From the NCBI RefSeq assembly GCF_022682305.1, contig NZ_CP093528.1, positions 3,299,501 through 3,363,500 of the forward strand: DNA of 64,000 nt, in the 5' to 3' direction. A program made the translations under genes and the position numbers. The notes under the pieces were generated by a model, which saw only the letters and a program-made list of their open reading frames with translations, was not told the DNA's origin and searched no databases. Positions within the stretch are counted from its first letter, which is position 1, and every line of letters begins with the position of its first letter. Below, one piece after another: positions 9,381-18,890 of the stretch. The DNA is from Shinella zoogloeoides. Its GTDB lineage: Bacteria > Pseudomonadota > Alphaproteobacteria > Rhizobiales > Rhizobiaceae.

Positions 9381-10154
9381 CTAGGCCGTGATGTGGAAGC
9401 CGTTATCGGCGTAGACCACCGACCCCGACAGAGGCGTTGCCGCCTCGCTTGCCAGGAAGGCGGCGATACGCCCGACCTCAGCGATGCTCACAAGGCGGCG
9501 CGATGGCCTGCGCTCCCGCACCGTGTCGATGAGCTCGTCGAAACGCTCGATACCCGAGGACGCCCTGGTGGCGATCGGCCCGGTGGACAGGCAATGGGCG
9601 CGGATGTCCTGCGCTGCGAGATCCGCGGCCAGGTAGCGTACGCTTGCTTCCAGCGCGGCCTTCACCGGTCCCATCAGATTGTAGTTGTCGACGACGCGCT
9701 CAGCTCCGAAAAAGCTGACGGTTATCAGCGACCCGCCTTCCTTCATCAGCGGGACGGCGAGGCGAGCCATCCGGATGAAGGAATGGCACGATATATCCAT
9801 GGCCTGGGCAAAGCCTTCGGCCGAGCAGTTGACGATGCTCGTCCGCAAGTCCTCTCGCGGCGCGAAAGCGATCGAGTGAAGCAGAAAATCGAGACCGCCC
9901 CATTCAACTCCTATCGTGTCGAACACCGCCTCGAGCTGCCCCTCAATGCGAACGTCGCAGGGCATGAACAGCGACGCGCCCAGGGCATCGGCGACCGGGC
10001 GCACGAACGGAACCGCCTTGTCGTTGAGATAGGTGACCGCCAGATCCGCGCCGGCGGCCTTGAACGCGGCTGCACAGCCAGCTGCGATAGAGGAATCGTT
10101 GGCGATGCCAACCACGAGGCCACGCTTTCCGAACAGATCGACGATTGCCGCCAT
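9381..10154 (-). CDS. fabI: Enoyl-ACP reductase, FabI type
   Basis: 257 aa SDR-fold NADH-dependent enoyl-ACP reductase. The nucleotide site reads VGIANDSSIA (15-24) and the catalytic Tyr-x6-Lys pair is Y158 and K165 in NYNLMGPVK. In most FabI proteins a second tyrosine lies ten residues earlier; here that position is Phe148 (SFFGAERV), an oddity that might alter substrate or inhibitor behaviour. It begins 3 nt after ackA and is the last gene of the phaC operon. It is likely a second, specialised FabI. Confidence 0.88.
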   Translation of the reverse strand: MAAIVDLFGKRGLVVGIANDSSIAAGCAAAFKAAGADLAVTYLNDKAVPFVRPVADALGASLFMPCDVRIEGQLEAVFDTIGVEWGGLDFLLHSIAFAPREDLRTSIVNCSAEGFAQAMDISCHSFIRMARLAVPLMKEGGSLITVSFFGAERVVDNYNLMGPVKAALEASVRYLAADLAAQDIRAHCLSTGPIATRASSGIERFDELIDTVRERRPSRRLVSIAEVGRIAAFLASEAATPLSGSVVYADNGFHITA

Positions 10155-10157
10155 CGC

Positions 10158-11333
10158 TCAGCCTCCCGCGATTCTTAGGGCTTCGGTGGCGATCACCTGC
10201 TCCTCATCGGTCGGAATCACGAGGACGGTCAGACGGCTGGCAGGACTGCTGATGACCGTCCGGTTGTCGGCGTTTGCTTCAGGATCAAGGTCGATGCCCA
10301 GCCACATCAGCCGCGTGCAGATATCGGCCCTGATTGCCGGCTGGTGCTCGCCGATGCCGGCCGTGAACACCAGCGTGTCGAGACCGCCGAGCGTCGTGCC
10401 AAGCCGGGCGATCTCGCCGGCGATCCTGAAGGTGAACAGCTCGATTGCTTCCTTCGCCTGGCCCTCATCGCTTTCCAGGAGCACGCGGCTGTCGGCGCTG
10501 ATGCCGGACACGCCCAAGAGACCGGAGCGGTGATAAAGGAGATCCTCGATTTCGTCGGGATCGCGACCGGCCTTTAAAAGGTGTATGACCACGCCGGCAT
10601 CGAGCGCCCCGCAGCGCGTCGCCATCGGCACGCCGTCCAGCGTCGAAAAACCCATACTGGTGTCACGGCTGACGCAGTTGTCCATCGCGCAAAGGCTGGC
10701 GCCGGAGCCGAGATGGGCGACGACGACCTTGCCCGAAGCCTGCTCTGGCCAGTTCTTGAGAAGCTGGTCGGCAATCGATCGATAGGAAAGGCCGTGGAAG
10801 CCGTAGCGTTTGATGCCCTTTTTGTAGAGCTGCCGCGGCAGGGCGAAGCGGCGTACGGTCTCGTCTTGCGTGCGATGGAATGCCGTGTCGAAGGAGGCGG
10901 TCTGTCTGATTTCCGGACGAAGGCGCGTGATCGCCCGGACAAGGCGCAGCGCCTGGGGTTGATGGAGCGGCGCAAGCGTTATCAGGGCTTCCATCTGTGC
11001 CAACGCCTGATCGTCGATGAGCACTGGCCCGTCGAACAGATCGCCGCCGTGCACCACGCGGTGACCGATCGCGACGGTGCCGGACAAATCGTAATGCCAT
11101 GACAGCCGGTCGAAAGCTTCGCGCAAAACCTCGTCCAGCTCTTCTTCTGCTTCGGCTTCCAGTTCGACATCGAAGCGGTCCGGGCCTTCGGAAAGCTCGA
11201 AGCGCAATGGCGCCTTGCGGAAATCGATCATTCCCTTGCCGATGCGTGTGAGCCCCCCGTCTTCAACGGCGAACAGACCTATCTTGACCGTGGACGAGCC
11301 GGCATTGAAGGTGACAAGCAATTGCTGGCTCAT
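10158..11333 (-). CDS. ackA: Acetate kinase
   Basis: 391 aa. It interconverts acetyl-phosphate plus ADP and acetate plus ATP. Visible motifs are FNAGSSTVKIGLF at the N-terminus, VAIGHRVVHGG, HLGSGASLCA, and the C-terminal VFTAGIGEH. The start overlaps the end of the upstream phosphotransacetylase gene by 4 nt. With that gene it forms a substrate-level phosphorylation module, useful when respiration is limited. Confidence 0.95.
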   Translation of the reverse strand: MSQQLLVTFNAGSSTVKIGLFAVEDGGLTRIGKGMIDFRKAPLRFELSEGPDRFDVELEAEAEEELDEVLREAFDRLSWHYDLSGTVAIGHRVVHGGDLFDGPVLIDDQALAQMEALITLAPLHQPQALRLVRAITRLRPEIRQTASFDTAFHRTQDETVRRFALPRQLYKKGIKRYGFHGLSYRSIADQLLKNWPEQASGKVVVAHLGSGASLCAMDNCVSRDTSMGFSTLDGVPMATRCGALDAGVVIHLLKAGRDPDEIEDLLYHRSGLLGVSGISADSRVLLESDEGQAKEAIELFTFRIAGEIARLGTTLGGLDTLVFTAGIGEHQPAIRADICTRLMWLGIDLDPEANADNRTVISSPASRLTVLVIPTDEEQVIATEALRIAGG

Positions 11334-12745
11334 ATCGTGGACCCCGTTCCAGGCACCTGGTTGCGGGCGACGAGCAGCCTTGCGAGCGTTGCCGAGGCGA
11401 TGCGCGCCGACAGCGGATCGGAGCGGCTGGTCAGCACGATCGGCACGCGCGCGCCGAGCACGATGCCGGCCGCGGTCGCCCCCGCGAAATAGATCAGTTG
11501 CTTGGCCAGCATGTTGCCGGCCTCGAGGTCCGGCACGAGCAGGATGTCGGCCTCACCCGCGACCGGGGAGACGATGCCCTTCGTCTTCGCCGCATCCAAG
11601 TCGATGGCATTGTCGAAGGCAAGCGGGCCATCCACACGCCCGCCCGTGATCTGACCGCGCGCCGCCATGACCGTCAGCGCGGCCGCATCAAGAGTGGACG
11701 GCATCTTCGCATTGACGGTCTCGACCGCTGCGAGCACCGCCACGCGCGGCTCATCGACACCAAGAGTCCGAAGAAGGTCGATGGCGTTCTGGCAGATGTC
11801 GCGTTTTTGGTCGAGCGTCGGCTGAATGTTGATCGCGGCATCGGTGACGATCAGCGGCTTGCCATAGGCCGGGACGTCGAACGCGAAGACGTGGCTGATG
11901 CGCCGCTCCGTCCTGAGACCGGACCCGGTGGCGATGACGGCACCTAGAAGCTCGTCGGTATGCAGGCTGCCCTTGACCAGAACCGATACCGCACGGCCGA
12001 CCGCGAGTTCGACAGCGCGCGCGGCTGCGGCATGACTATGGGGAACATCCTCGATCGCCATGTCGCCGAGATCGATCCCTGCGGCTTCGGCCGCGGCGCG
12101 GATCTTCGCTTCCGGCCCGACCAGCAGCGGGTCGAACAGGCCCTGTTGGCGGACCTCGACCGCAGCCAGGATTGCTCCGGCAGAGCATGGGTGAACGATG
12201 GCCGCCCGCACCGGGGGCAAACCGTGGGCTTCCGCCACAAAGCCTTCATAGCGGCTTGCACGTTTCGTATCCGGCAATGCGACGGAGGACGACGCTTCGG
12301 TCCATTCGATCGACTTGTCGGGCGCGATCACCATGGCCGTGCCGGTTAGGACATGTTCGGCTTTTTGATTGGCGCAGATTGTCTCCAGCGCAACCGTCCG
12401 GTTTTCGGGGTTCTTGCGAACAACCCGCACGGTTGCCGTGATCGTGTCGCCGGAGGCGACCGGCTTCACGAAGCGAAAATCCTGTCCCAGATAGATCGTC
12501 CCAGGCCCCGGAAGCCTTGTCCCGATCACGCGCGAGACCAGCGCGCCCGTCCAAAGCCCGTTGGCAACGATATCGTTGAAGAGGGTCGTTGCCTTCGCTG
12601 CCGCGTCACCGGGAGCCAGCCTGTTGCCACCGGCCATCGCCGCCAGCAGATCGATGTTGTTATCCCCTGCGACCCGTGTGAGGCTTGCGGTATCGCCGAC
12701 CTGTAAATCGGCGAAGGTATGATTTGTCAGCAAGCTGTCGGTCAT
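11330..12745 (-). CDS. Bifunctional MaoC-like enoyl-CoA hydratase / phosphate acetyltransferase
   Basis: 471 aa. Residues 1-150 form a MaoC/hot-dog domain (HTFADLQVGDTASLTRV, GTIYLGQDFRFVKPV). Residues 160-470 form a phosphate acetyl/butyryltransferase domain (HPCSAGAILAAVE, LVPDLEAGNMLAKQL, GARVPIVLTSRSD). It can supply acetyl-phosphate to AckA, and the hydratase part may act on crotonyl- or hydroxyacyl-CoA. The ATG at 12745, with a GAGAGG site and 7 nt after phaC, is chosen; an open frame extends upstream into phaC but carries no homology. Confidence 0.88.
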   Translation of the reverse strand: MTDSLLTNHTFADLQVGDTASLTRVAGDNNIDLLAAMAGGNRLAPGDAAAKATTLFNDIVANGLWTGALVSRVIGTRLPGPGTIYLGQDFRFVKPVASGDTITATVRVVRKNPENRTVALETICANQKAEHVLTGTAMVIAPDKSIEWTEASSSVALPDTKRASRYEGFVAEAHGLPPVRAAIVHPCSAGAILAAVEVRQQGLFDPLLVGPEAKIRAAAEAAGIDLGDMAIEDVPHSHAAAARAVELAVGRAVSVLVKGSLHTDELLGAVIATGSGLRTERRISHVFAFDVPAYGKPLIVTDAAINIQPTLDQKRDICQNAIDLLRTLGVDEPRVAVLAAVETVNAKMPSTLDAAALTVMAARGQITGGRVDGPLAFDNAIDLDAAKTKGIVSPVAGEADILLVPDLEAGNMLAKQLIYFAGATAAGIVLGARVPIVLTSRSDPLSARIASATLARLLVARNQVPGTGSTI

Positions 12746-12752
12746 CACCCTC

Positions 12753-14534
12753 TCACTTCTGGAATACGTAGGCGCCGGGCGCCTCGGCGATGGCAGGAAA
12801 GCCCTTGTCGGCGGCACCGAGTGAAGGCGGGTCAACACGATCCTTACCTGAGTGCGCGGCAAGCCACGGCAGCCAGGCCTCCCACCAGGAACCGTTCCGG
12901 GCCTCAGCCTCTGCTGCCCATTCGCCGGGGCCAAGGCAGATGTCGACTGCCAGTCTGGTCGCGATGCGATAACGGCGACCGCGATGGCCCGGCTCGCTGA
13001 CAATGCCTGCATTGTGCCCGCCGCTGGCGAGAACGAAGGTAACATCGGTATCGGCTAGCTGGTGGATCTTGTAGACCGATCTCCATGGCGCGACATGATC
13101 GCGTTCCGTTCCCACGACGAACATCGGCACGCGGATATTTTGCAGCGCCGCCGGACGGCCATCGACCATGAAGCGGCCGGTTGCAAGCTCGTTGTCGAGG
13201 TAGAGGCGTTGCAGATATTCAGCATGCATCCGATAGGGCATGCGCGTGGAATCGGCATTCCACGCCATAAGGTCGTTCATCCGCGTGCGTTCGCCCATGA
13301 GATAGTCGTGGACCAGTCGCGACCAGACGAGGTCGTTGCTCTTCAATATCTGAAAGGCACCCGCCATCTGGTCCGCCGACAGATAACCCCGATCCCACAT
13401 CATGCTTTCGAGGAAATGCATCTGGCTCGGGTCGATGAAGAGCGCCAGTTCGCCGGGTTCGGAAAAATCCGTCTGGGCTGCGAAAAGGGTGAGCGTTGCC
13501 AGCCTCCCGTCGCCGGCGCGCCCCATCGCAGCCGCCGCGATCGCGAGAAGCGTGCCACCCAGGCAATAGCCCGTCGCATGGATCCTGCTGTCGGGAACGA
13601 TGGCGGCGATCACGTCGAGCGCGGCCATGACACCCAAACGGCGATAATCGTCCAGCGTGAGATCGCGATCGTCTGCCCCAGGGTTTCGCCAGGAAACGGC
13701 GAAGACCGTGTGCCCCTGCCCGACCAGATAGCGCACCAGGGAATTCTCCGGCGACAGGTCAAGGATGTAGTATTTCATGATCCAGGCAGGCACGATCAGC
13801 ACCGGCTCCGCCATAACGGTGTCGGTTGTGGGACTGTACTGGATCAGTTCGATCAGATGGTTTCGGAAGATGACCTTTCCGGGAGTGACCGCGACATCCC
13901 GCCCCGGTACGAACCCTTCCGTGCCCGCGGGCGGGCGACCGCCCGCAAGCCTGTTGATATCTTCGAACCAGTTCTGAAACCCCGCGAGGAAGTTTGCCCC
14001 ACCAGTGGCGATGGTTTTGTTGATCACCTCGGGATTGGTGAACGGATTGTTGGATGGCGAGAACATGTCGAGCACTTGCCGCGCGGCGAAGGAGACCACG
14101 TCCTCGTGGTGAGGAGCGACGCCTGGCACCTCCCGTGTCGCATTGTGCCACCACTGCTGGGCGAGCAGGAACGCCTGAGCATAGGCCGCATAGGGGAGTT
14201 CCTTCCACGCCTCCCCGGTGAAGCGGTAGTCGCCCGGCAAGGGCTCGATGCAGCATGGAGTGTCGTCATCGAGACTGGCGGCGCAGAGATAACCCGACAG
14301 CCGGGCGCTTTTCCGCACGGCCTTGTCGGTAAGTTCCAGACGCTTTCCAGGCGCCGAGGCCAGATGGATCGACCAGTCGAACAAGGCCAGCGCCAGTGCC
14401 GCCGGAGAAAGCCCGCCAGTCATCCGCGCGCTCAGCGCCTCGCGCATCCGATCGATTGCGCGGTAGGTTTCCGTGTCGAAAGTGTCGTGGCGGGCGTCCG
14501 CCGCCTTGATGTCTCGCCGGCTCAAATCATTCAT
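12753..14534 (-). CDS. phaC: Poly-beta-hydroxyalkanoate synthase (class I type)
   Basis: 593 aa. It polymerises 3-hydroxyacyl-CoA into PHA granules. The lipase-like box GYCLGG (322-327) contains the nucleophile C324; D479 (GTERDH) and H507 (SGGHNAG) complete the triad. The N-terminal PhaC domain includes NPFTNPEVI. The ATG at 14534 overlaps the tetR stop (ATGA) and has GGGAG upstream; an earlier ATG at 14579 would overlap tetR by 49 nt. No phaA or phaB is near, so this is likely a secondary synthase tied to acetyl-phosphate metabolism. Confidence 0.93.
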   Translation of the reverse strand: MNDLSRRDIKAADARHDTFDTETYRAIDRMREALSARMTGGLSPAALALALFDWSIHLASAPGKRLELTDKAVRKSARLSGYLCAASLDDDTPCCIEPLPGDYRFTGEAWKELPYAAYAQAFLLAQQWWHNATREVPGVAPHHEDVVSFAARQVLDMFSPSNNPFTNPEVINKTIATGGANFLAGFQNWFEDINRLAGGRPPAGTEGFVPGRDVAVTPGKVIFRNHLIELIQYSPTTDTVMAEPVLIVPAWIMKYYILDLSPENSLVRYLVGQGHTVFAVSWRNPGADDRDLTLDDYRRLGVMAALDVIAAIVPDSRIHATGYCLGGTLLAIAAAAMGRAGDGRLATLTLFAAQTDFSEPGELALFIDPSQMHFLESMMWDRGYLSADQMAGAFQILKSNDLVWSRLVHDYLMGERTRMNDLMAWNADSTRMPYRMHAEYLQRLYLDNELATGRFMVDGRPAALQNIRVPMFVVGTERDHVAPWRSVYKIHQLADTDVTFVLASGGHNAGIVSEPGHRGRRYRIATRLAVDICLGPGEWAAEAEARNGSWWEAWLPWLAAHSGKDRVDPPSLGAADKGFPAIAEAPGAYVFQK

Positions 14535-15148
14535 TGCGGCTCCCGACTGATCGGCACGGCGGTCGTCATGGTTTGACATCCCTTGTCTTCGTTCATGATG
14601 AACTCGACGACCTGGGAGACCAGAGCCATCAGTTCACGATCATTTCCACCACTCTGCAGCGCTGGCGTACCGATGACGTCACGAAGGATGCTGACGCCGG
14701 CCAGGAACGCGGCGACCATGGACGCGCGCTGCTCGGACATGAGCAGGCATTTGGAAGCAAACGGCTTGACAAACCCGTCGTCTATAAGCTCGCGAAAAAC
14801 ACGCGAGGCCTCGGGACTGGAAAACGAACGGGCAAGGATGTCAAAAGGCCGGATTTCGTTGGCGCCCTTCTCAGCGAGGATGTCTTGCGCGAGCGTCATA
14901 TGCAACTCGCTCGCCTCGCCGACGAGCCAGGCCTCCGGTTGAAGTTTCGCCTTGACTGCTGCCCGGAACAGCTCTTCCTTCGAACCGAAGGAACGATGAA
15001 CATAGGCCATGTCGACACCGACATCGGCGGCAATGTCTCGCAACCCGGTTTCCTCATAGGAGTGGGTGGAGAAGCGAAGTATCGCGGCTTTCAGGATGCG
15101 CTCACGGGTGGTGTCTTCCGGGACGGGCCGGATCATTCGGTTGGGCAT
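14531..15148 (-). CDS. TetR family transcriptional regulator, first gene of the phaC operon
   Basis: 205 aa. The N-terminal HTH is clear: TTRERILKAAILRFSTHSY, then GLRDIAADVGVDMAYVHRSF. The C-terminal ligand domain is not assigned. The start at 15148 has GGAGA 6 nt upstream. It overlaps phaC by 4 nt, so the regulator is made from the same mRNA as the genes it probably controls, consistent with autoregulation. The effector could be an acyl-CoA, but this is inference. Confidence 0.87.
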   Translation of the reverse strand: MPNRMIRPVPEDTTRERILKAAILRFSTHSYEETGLRDIAADVGVDMAYVHRSFGSKEELFRAAVKAKLQPEAWLVGEASELHMTLAQDILAEKGANEIRPFDILARSFSSPEASRVFRELIDDGFVKPFASKCLLMSEQRASMVAAFLAGVSILRDVIGTPALQSGGNDRELMALVSQVVEFIMNEDKGCQTMTTAVPISREPQ

Positions 15149-15173
15149 AATTTCTCCAAATAAACGGTTGTCC

Positions 15174-15212
15174 AGTCTATCGGCGCAACGAAAGGCAGTC
15201 AACAGCCGATGA
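15174..15212 (-). promoter_or_regulatory. Promoter of tetR-phaC-pta-ackA-fabI operon with shared motif
   Basis: On the minus strand TCATCGGCTGTTGACT (15212-15197) ends in -35 TTGACT. After 17 nt comes -10 TAGACT (15179-15174). The 16-mer differs at one position from the usp promoter motif and lies at nearly the same distance from its start codon (48 versus 51 nt). Confidence 0.55.
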
Positions 15213-15336
15213 CCGACGCTGTGATGTGCTCTTCGTTTCGCGTTTTTTCACAAACTCGGAGTAATCGCGCCAAATTACCTTGAGAGAGGAGCGCTTGATC
15301 GCGAGTCATTAAAAATGTTCAAACCCTTGCTTTCGT

Positions 15337-16359
15337 TCAGCGCCGCAGGGTTGGTCGTTCCCACGCATTGGCCATGCTTTCGAGCGTCGCCGTCATCAGC
15401 GCTGCGACTGCGGTTCCGACGAAGGTCAGTGCCAGGCGGGTTAACGCTGCATAGGAAGGTTCCTGCGTGGTAAGGGCACCAACGATCAGTGACAGAGCGG
15501 CCGATGCGCTGAACTGGTAGACCATCGGAGGATGGCGGCCGATCATCATCATGGTGGCGAAATATAGCACCGTGAGAAAGACCAGACCGACCAGCATGAA
15601 GAAATGGGCGTTCAGGGTCATCAGGAACAGGGCGACACCCGCTGCGGATGCACCTAGCACCGTCGCAAAGATCCGTTCCCGGGCCTCTGCAAACAACTGC
15701 TCGCGTGTCGGGAAACACAGCACGAATATCGCGGCGATCGCCATCATCATGTTGGACATATCGATGAAGCTGTAGAGCCAGAAGCTGAGCCCGAGCAGGA
15801 CGACCGCCCGGATGAGCGCCGATCGCACGTGATTGCCCGGTGCGGGCGTATATTCGTCGATCATTTTCTCCTGGGTAGCCGGCGGAATGAGGAGGTAAAG
15901 GACCGGAATCGCGATCAATGCGAGGATGCCCGCCTCGACCACCGAATCACTTAGGGCGTCGAGCGCAGTGATGGAGTTCATACCCAGGATAGAGGCGAGG
16001 CCAACGGACACCAGGATCAGCATCCCCATCGGGTTGCCGGTGCTCTGGATGAGATAGAACGCGACGAAATAGAGGCTGCCGACCGCGATCAGGAACGCCA
16101 CCGGCCAAGACATGAGAAGGGTGAGCACGCCGCTTGCCAACCAAATCATCATGATGAGCGCCAGAGGACCTCCTATGGCTTTCTTCGGATCGAAGGCCTT
16201 GCGCATGCCGGCCATCAGGCCAAACGGCAGGGCCGCCATCAGCGCCGGCATAGAGGGCATGACAAAGGGTATCGCGCCCACCGAGATCACCGCAAGCAGC
16301 GCCATGCGCAAAGGAAAATTTGGGTCGTCGCGAAAGCTCGGCCGGGGCGAAACATACAT
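15337..16359 (-). CDS. DUF2955 membrane protein, partner of an HlyD-type pump
   Basis: 340 aa, highly hydrophobic, with about ten helices in two halves, resembling FUSC/aromatic-acid exporter permeases. Family features include GLMAGMRKAFDPKKAIGGPL and the second-half FCFP-like LCFPTREQLFAEARERIF. DUF2955 proteins normally follow a membrane fusion protein, as here: the HlyD gene ends 9 nt upstream. The pair probably exports small aromatic or toxic compounds, substrate unknown. Confidence 0.8.
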   Translation of the reverse strand: MYVSPRPSFRDDPNFPLRMALLAVISVGAIPFVMPSMPALMAALPFGLMAGMRKAFDPKKAIGGPLALIMMIWLASGVLTLLMSWPVAFLIAVGSLYFVAFYLIQSTGNPMGMLILVSVGLASILGMNSITALDALSDSVVEAGILALIAIPVLYLLIPPATQEKMIDEYTPAPGNHVRSALIRAVVLLGLSFWLYSFIDMSNMMMAIAAIFVLCFPTREQLFAEARERIFATVLGASAAGVALFLMTLNAHFFMLVGLVFLTVLYFATMMMIGRHPPMVYQFSASAALSLIVGALTTQEPSYAALTRLALTFVGTAVAALMTATLESMANAWERPTLRR

Positions 16360-16368
16360 GGCCCCACC

Positions 16369-17538
16369 TCAATACAGATAGGACAGAAGCGACTGGGCGC
16401 GGTGCAGGGCCATTGCGATCCACGCTGACGGATTGCTTTCGCCTGCGGCGTAGACCACGACGGTGGCCTTCGCGCCCACCCTGACGGTGCGAGGCCATTC
16501 CGAAAGCGCTCGATCGAGTTCAATGCGCACGGGAAACCGGCGGGCCGGCTCGAACCAGCGCGTTTCCGGCTCGTTCTGCACCAGACCGCTGGATGCGGTC
16601 CGTCCGGTATCGATGCCCCAGCCGACGCTGTGTACGGTCCCGGTAAAAATCTGCCCCGGCAAGGCATCGAAAAGCAGGCCCACCTTGTTGCCCGGCTCGA
16701 TATTGGCGAGCTGGTTCTCGCGCATATCGGCCGTGATCCAGGCTCCCCTTCCGTCGATGAAGGTGAGAGCGGCCGAACCCGCGCTCACGTACTGGCCGAC
16801 TGCTAGATCGAGATTCGTGACCACGCCGAGCGTCGGTGCCACGACCCGTGTGTAGATCAGGTCGAGCTGCGCCCTTTCCAGCTTGAGTCGAGCGGCCTTG
16901 ATGCGCGGATTGCTGGCGCCCGCCGCCCCCAACTCGGCTTCCGCGCTAGACAGATCAGCCTCCGCCGCATCGACCTCCGCCTGCGCGACCTCGAGTTCCG
17001 CGCGAGATGCTTCCTCCTGCTTCCGCGCGGCAACACCACGCTGGACAAGGCTTTGCGTCCTGGCGTTCGAGGTCTTGGCGTTTTCGAATTTGGCCCTGGC
17101 CTGCGACACCTTGGCCTGTGCAGCGATCAGCGCCGCCGACGAGGCGTTGATTGACTGGGTCGCCTGTTCGAGTTCGACTTCCGCCTGCTGGACCGCGATC
17201 TCGAACGGGCGCGGGTCGACCACGTAAAGAAGATCGCCCTCCTGGACAATCGTATTGTCCTCAACGTGGACGCTGATTACCGGGCCTGAAACACGGGGCG
17301 CTAGTCGGGCAATGTAGCCGCTGACCGTGCCGCGGTCGGTATAGGGGGCGAGCTTGTCGGAAACGGCGTACCAGGCTACGAAGGCGACCATGAGCCCGAT
17401 AACGAGCACGCCGACCCGGACTCCCGTCCTGGTCGGCCCCGCCTCGACCGGAGCGTCAGCCAACGCTTCGGGGGCACGGTCGGCGGGCCTGTCCTCAGAA
17501 GAGCCTGTCGGCAGGTCATGTTGGTTCTTATCATCCAT
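16369..17538 (-). CDS. HlyD/EmrA-type membrane fusion protein
   Basis: 389 aa. A single membrane helix (about 42-62, VGVLVIGLMVAFVAWYAV) is followed by a lipoyl-like half-motif (SGYIARLAPRVSGPVISV). Then comes a long alanine-rich coiled coil (about 110-215) and the beta-barrel segment with VVAPTLGVVTNLDLAVGQYV. It links the inner-membrane DUF2955 permease to the periplasm or outer membrane. It lies 37 nt after gltS and 9 nt before the DUF2955 gene. Confidence 0.88.
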   Translation of the reverse strand: MDDKNQHDLPTGSSEDRPADRAPEALADAPVEAGPTRTGVRVGVLVIGLMVAFVAWYAVSDKLAPYTDRGTVSGYIARLAPRVSGPVISVHVEDNTIVQEGDLLYVVDPRPFEIAVQQAEVELEQATQSINASSAALIAAQAKVSQARAKFENAKTSNARTQSLVQRGVAARKQEEASRAELEVAQAEVDAAEADLSSAEAELGAAGASNPRIKAARLKLERAQLDLIYTRVVAPTLGVVTNLDLAVGQYVSAGSAALTFIDGRGAWITADMRENQLANIEPGNKVGLLFDALPGQIFTGTVHSVGWGIDTGRTASSGLVQNEPETRWFEPARRFPVRIELDRALSEWPRTVRVGAKATVVVYAAGESNPSAWIAMALHRAQSLLSYLY

Positions 17539-17575
17539 TTTTTTCTCTTGGGGTTCGGACGAAACGTAGCCGGCG

Positions 17576-18775
17576 CTATCCTGCGAATATGGCGATCACG
17601 ACCGCATTGACGAGGTCGATGAAGAAGCCGCAGACGAGCGGCACGACGATGAAGGCCCTGTGCGCCGCGCCATATTGCTGGGTGACGGCCGTCATGTTGG
17701 CGATGGCAGTGGCAGTGGATCCGAGCGTGATGCCTCCGAAGCTGGCAGATATCACGGCCGCTTCGTAGTCACGCCCCATGGCGGGAAAGACGATGAAAAC
17801 CGTGTAGACGATCGTGAGCGCGATCTGCACCGCGAGCGCGGCGACGACAAAGGTGAAGACGCCGCTCAACTGCCACAGTTGCAGGCCCATCAGCGCCATC
17901 GTCAGGAACAGGCCGAGAGAGAGGTCGGACAGAAGCGACAATCCTTGTCGCACGCCGGGCCAGATGCGGGTGATGGCCGCCCCGGCTGCCAGCGGCATCA
18001 GATTGCGGATTGCAATGCCGGCCAGCAGGCAACTGACGAAGGTCGGGAGTCTGAAGCCCGTCAGCGCGATCAGGGAGTCGAGCGCCATGCCGAGCATGAC
18101 CGCGACATTGAGCGCCAGGATCGCCCAGAGCAGGCAGAAATAGTCCATCTTCGGCTCCGGCTCCTCATGGGCGGCGCCGACGTCGATATCTGCGTCGCCC
18201 GAGGTGACGATTCCATTGCGGCGGATCAGCAGGGCGGCCATGGGGCCGCCGATCACACATGCCGCGATCAGCCCGACCGTGTTGCTGGCGATGCCGAGCT
18301 CCATCGCGTTGGCGATCCCGAGGTCCCCGACGAAGATCGGCGCCCAGGCGACCGTGGTGCCGACCCCGCCCGTCAGCGAGACGGACCCGACCATCAGGCC
18401 GGCCTTCGGATCGAGCCCGAACAATGCGGCGATCCCCATCCCCGTGACGTTCTGGATGAGCATGAACGCGGTTGCGAGCGCGAGCAGCACGATGAGCGGC
18501 CTGCCGCCCTGCAAAAGGGTGGCCGTATCCGACTTCAGACCGATGCTGGCGAAGAACAGCAGTAGCAGGTGGTCACGCACGCCGAGTTCGAACTGGATTC
18601 TCCAGCCCGCAATCCAGTAGGCCAAAGCCACTAGCAAGGCGCACAAAATGCCGCCGACAACAGGCTCCGGTATCGAGTACTTTCGCAGCACCGCGATGTT
18701 CATCGTCAAGATCTTGCCCACGATGAGGAGCAGGACCGCAATCGTGAAAGATAGAAAGGGGCTAACTTGAATCAT
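17576..18775 (-). CDS. gltS: Sodium/glutamate symporter, GltS family
   Basis: 399 aa, about ten to twelve helices. GltS signatures include SLTGGVGTTVAWAPIF and, in the second half, SASFGGITLGSTATAIANMT, the pore-loop repeats. The family imports glutamate with Na+, which would fit a cell with a Na+-pumping NQR. ATG at 18775 (MIQVSPFLSF) is chosen because the upstream residues are polar and not conserved. It lies between a small hypothetical gene and the HlyD pair, all on the minus strand. Confidence 0.88.
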   Translation of the reverse strand: MIQVSPFLSFTIAVLLLIVGKILTMNIAVLRKYSIPEPVVGGILCALLVALAYWIAGWRIQFELGVRDHLLLLFFASIGLKSDTATLLQGGRPLIVLLALATAFMLIQNVTGMGIAALFGLDPKAGLMVGSVSLTGGVGTTVAWAPIFVGDLGIANAMELGIASNTVGLIAACVIGGPMAALLIRRNGIVTSGDADIDVGAAHEEPEPKMDYFCLLWAILALNVAVMLGMALDSLIALTGFRLPTFVSCLLAGIAIRNLMPLAAGAAITRIWPGVRQGLSLLSDLSLGLFLTMALMGLQLWQLSGVFTFVVAALAVQIALTIVYTVFIVFPAMGRDYEAAVISASFGGITLGSTATAIANMTAVTQQYGAAHRAFIVVPLVCGFFIDLVNAVVIAIFAG

Positions 18776-18890
18776 CTTTTTCGGCGGACTTCCATTGATT
18801 GATTTCTGGCGGGACCATCCCTGAGCGTGCGCAGACAACCCATTCCAGTGGTGGCCTTTCGATTCCATGCGTTTGCAGAAGAGGCTCGGG

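Noticed and set aside
13062..14576. Long plus-strand open frame opposite phaC (504 codons)
   Set aside because: Composition is Arg/His/Asp-rich without domains; it is the mirror of a well-supported PHA synthase gene.
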